A stretch of 64,000 nucleotides of DNA from Bombus terrestris (taxonomy: Eukaryota; Arthropoda; Insecta; Hymenoptera; Apidae), in NCBI RefSeq assembly GCF_910591885.1, contig NC_063275.1:1240001-1304000 (forward strand), read 5' to 3'. The notes beneath the pieces were generated by a model. That model did no database searches. It was not told the origin of the DNA and saw nothing but the letters and a program-made list of their open reading frames with translations. Positions 61,678 through 64,000 of the stretch are shown piece after piece (position 1 is the first letter of the stretch; each line of letters opens with the position of its first letter). The position numbers were made by a program, and so were the translations under genes.

Positions 61678-61737
61678 ATACGTGGCTCGTGAAAATGGAA
61701 AGCGTGTCTCGGACCTTGTTGACTCGACGAGAAACAA
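61678..61737 (+). other. Candidate 60-bp exon of an unknown host gene
   Basis: A pyrimidine-rich tract (TGTCTTTCTTGTTTCAG) ends at 61677, and GTAAGC starts at 61738 after AAACAA, giving a well-formed acceptor and donor 60 bp apart. Two of three frames are open. One contains ATG at 61695 in good insect start context (GAAAATGG) and would begin MESVSRTLLTRRET; the other reads YVARENGKRVSDLVDSTRN. It could be a start-codon exon or an internal exon. No protein family is recognised and no partner exon was found in the window. Confidence 0.35.
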
Positions 61738-64000
61738 GTAAGCAGGATTTAATATTCTCATGGATTTCGTAGAAATCTTGTCTCGCCGCGATTCGTTCTA
61801 CGCTTTGTTATAGCGTTCGTAGTGTAAAATATAAGGCAATTTCTATGAATTCGAGGCTAGTGATGTATGATAAATTCTATTCTAATTTCTCGTGGAAAAA
61901 TTTAATCGATTAATCTTTCACTTTCATACTAGGAAATTGATACTAGGAACGTATCCTAGGATACTAGGATACGTCATGCAAACATTGTATATGTGTATAT
62001 TCGTCCATTTTGTTATACTATTAATCTTTACGTTTTCGTTATTGATTATTGATATTTTGATATCGCACAATGGATTTAAAAAGTCAGGGTAGCAATGGAA
62101 TTTATTCACATTTATTCACACAGTTAACAAATAATTCGATTTAAAATAACGAGAGTGCTGAACTAATGCAAAAGGCAAATATTAAAAACAAGGAACCTTA
62201 ACTCTTTCATCTTCTTTCATTATAATTTCTACTAAAAAGTGCAGTAAATTAAACGTAAATAATACAATATAAAATAAAGAGAAATTGTCCTCTGTCTAAG
62301 TGAAATCATAAACAAAGAACACTTTTTATTCCAACAACTCTGCAATATATCAGAAGAGCTAAAAGTCAAAGAAATTCTAGAATTTAGAATTTAGAACATT
62401 TCCAACGTCACAACTACAAAACATTGAAAAGTTAATCAAAATTTTCAAAGGTAGATACGAATTTTCAAACTCAAACGAATTAATCTCTTGGAATTTAGAA
62501 CAGCTCGTGTACACACAATGCACTGCCATGATTACTTTGGGACGCGATGATACGATCCGCGATATTAATCCGATAATTCAATATCGTACACACAGGCGAT
62601 AGAACGATAAGCAACAGCAGGTAGTGGGAAAGACAGCGAAACGTGTGTTGCGATACGACCAATTGGATGCGGCTAATGGGCCAATTGCAACCGCGATCCA
62701 CCGATCGGTGAATGATGTTTCGAAACTTGATTATAAAGCTTGCTAGAGACCGTACACGTTCCTAACATCCATCATCGTACTCGAAACGAGATTCATCGCG
62801 ATACCATCGCGAGGGTAAAGTCGTAAAACAGGATGAGACCAGCAGGTTATTTCGGTGAATGATATTTGCCAATGAAAATGCGGTTAATTAAATGACACGC
62901 GATAAGAGCAACGAAATAATATTTCCTGGCATTTTCTCCAGCTTTGTTCGAGGCAGAGATGTTTAGCACTAAAATCCAACCTAAACTACAAACTAAATAC
63001 AAACTGAAATATAACGTAATCTGTATATGTCGATTGTTATTCATTACGTTGGTCGACTGCGTGAATCGAAATGCACATTACAAACATTAATTTCTTTTAA
63101 TTTATCTTCATATTTGTTTCTGCAAATATGTTCGTACGATAAATAATCGCGTGAAAGTAAGCGATTTATTTTGCAAGAGATAGAATATTAATTACGTGGC
63201 AGAGTAACGAGATTGGCTGGCTTAATTATAAGAGGAAGAAAGAATCAGAGAAACGAAATATAAAATGGTTTACGGTTAAAGTAAGCACAGCAAGCGATGA
63301 ATAAAAACCAGCGGTGTTCTCGACTTTGACGGATGGTCTATACAAATCGGTTATAAGTACACGATACAGACATGCTGCCAGTGACATTAATCTTGAAAAG
63401 GTAATTTATAATCTTACAATTTAATTCCATTACGATACACCTAAGTACATCTAACAGAATTTCTTTAATAAATTCCAACAGAACCATATTTTTCAACGCG
63501 ATAATTAGATTTTCCTACCTGCAAACACCAAACAATATTTTCCAAAGCACCGTAACACTGTACGAAACTCTCCTACAGCCATATCGTCGTTCATTTAATA
63601 AACTTCACAAGCGAATTATATCTTTCAACGTAACAATTTTATTTATCTTGGAATAACTATTTCGTAAATAACGTTGCTAAAACACCCTAACGAAACTCGG
63701 TTCTACAATTCAAATTATCAGCAACTCGTTCCACGCGGTGCCATTAACGAGACGAACAAAAAAAAAAAAGAGAAAAAAGAGAAAAAGGAAGAAGAAAAAT
63801 GGGACGCGTGATCGAAGCTTGGTTAAACAGAAAACGATGGAAAAAGGGAGTCGAGGCGGAATCGGAGCCGGGTTCGCTATTACGCTACATTGTTCCCACA
63901 GGATACGAGGCTCGTACGAGTGGTACGCACACACGATTTTGCGTAAAGCGTGAGTGCGTGAGCGTGCACCGTCTATGTACATAATACATACATAGATAAA
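61738..64000. other. Unique DNA after the exon candidate
   Basis: A small palindrome lies at 61949-61974. 63755-63800 is a homopurine run. The short frame at 63799-63984 has an ATG in purine-rich context but no recognised domain. No further exon was found. Confidence 0.4.
61949..61974. repeat. Perfect 10-bp inverted repeat
   Basis: ACGTATCCTA, a 6-bp spacer and TAGGATACGT. The region also repeats GATACTAGGA at 61939 and 61960, so the palindrome may have arisen by slippage. Confidence 0.7.

Noticed and set aside
1..64000. tRNA, rRNA, CRISPR array or operon-like organisation
   Set aside because: No tRNA B-box in a cloverleaf context, no rRNA sequence, no spaced direct repeats of CRISPR type, and the window is eukaryotic.

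Overview
This is non-coding DNA from an animal nuclear genome, most likely an insect and probably a bee or related hymenopteran. The base composition is AT-rich but CpG is frequent. The repeats are Tc1/mariner, piggyBac-like, jockey-like non-LTR and LTR families, and some of the mariner ends (TTGGGTTGGCAACTAAGTG) look like those I know from Hymenoptera. The species assignment is inference. I see no bacterial, viral or organellar gene organisation and recognise no tRNA or rRNA.

No host protein-coding gene can be supported. The longest open frames (about 160-187 codons) lie in GC-richer patches, match no family I recognise, and lack convincing exon structure. The best host-gene signal is one short splice-bounded exon candidate at 61678-61737 on the + strand. 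A CpG-dense patch at 57.5-58.1 kb could be a promoter or first exon. The window is therefore either intergenic or inside a very large intron.

What can be annotated is a fossil record of mobile elements. (1) An LTR-like family 'A' has five copies (1.9, 12.5, 41.4, 41.75 and 43.0 kb), each with a 5-bp target duplication and unusual TG...TA termini. (2) Gypsy-type solo LTRs with 4-bp duplications form family 'B' (11.1, 21.7, 43.35, 49.7 kb) and family 'G' (32.7, 58.7 kb). (3) piggyBac-related elements comprise three non-autonomous copies (3.1, 16.1, 48.4 kb) and a relic that keeps the transposase cysteine-rich C-terminus (43.55-43.91 kb). (4) There are three roughly 200-bp mariner MITEs (4.6, 22.8, 27.9 kb), two 81-bp fold-back mariner dwarfs (18.7, 37.7 kb), a lone mariner end (51.0 kb) and a Tc1-like MITE (17.7 kb). 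(5) Jockey-clade retrotransposon 3' ends form two families, D (12.6-13.5, 22.6, 38.8 kb) and J (43.9, 59.4 kb). (6) A TTAA-flanked element 'E' (26.3, 12.8, 38.7 kb) carries a jockey fragment in two of its copies.

By region: 0-5 kb is repeat-rich; 5-11 kb is mostly unique with one decayed tandem duplication; 11-13.7 kb is nested; 13.7-21.7 kb is sparse; 21.7-28.1 kb is repeat-rich; 28-37.7 kb is mostly unique with purine microsatellites and one solo LTR; 37.7-44.4 kb is the densest transposon cluster; 44.4-58.7 kb is mostly unique; 58.7-59.86 kb holds a solo LTR beside a jockey tail; 59.9-64 kb is unique and holds the exon candidate. Between the elements, many otherwise unique stretches are old tandem duplications with 100-350 bp units. 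I found no new multi-gene system. The most unusual items are the dwarf hairpin mariners, the composite D/E element and the TG...TA LTR-like family.
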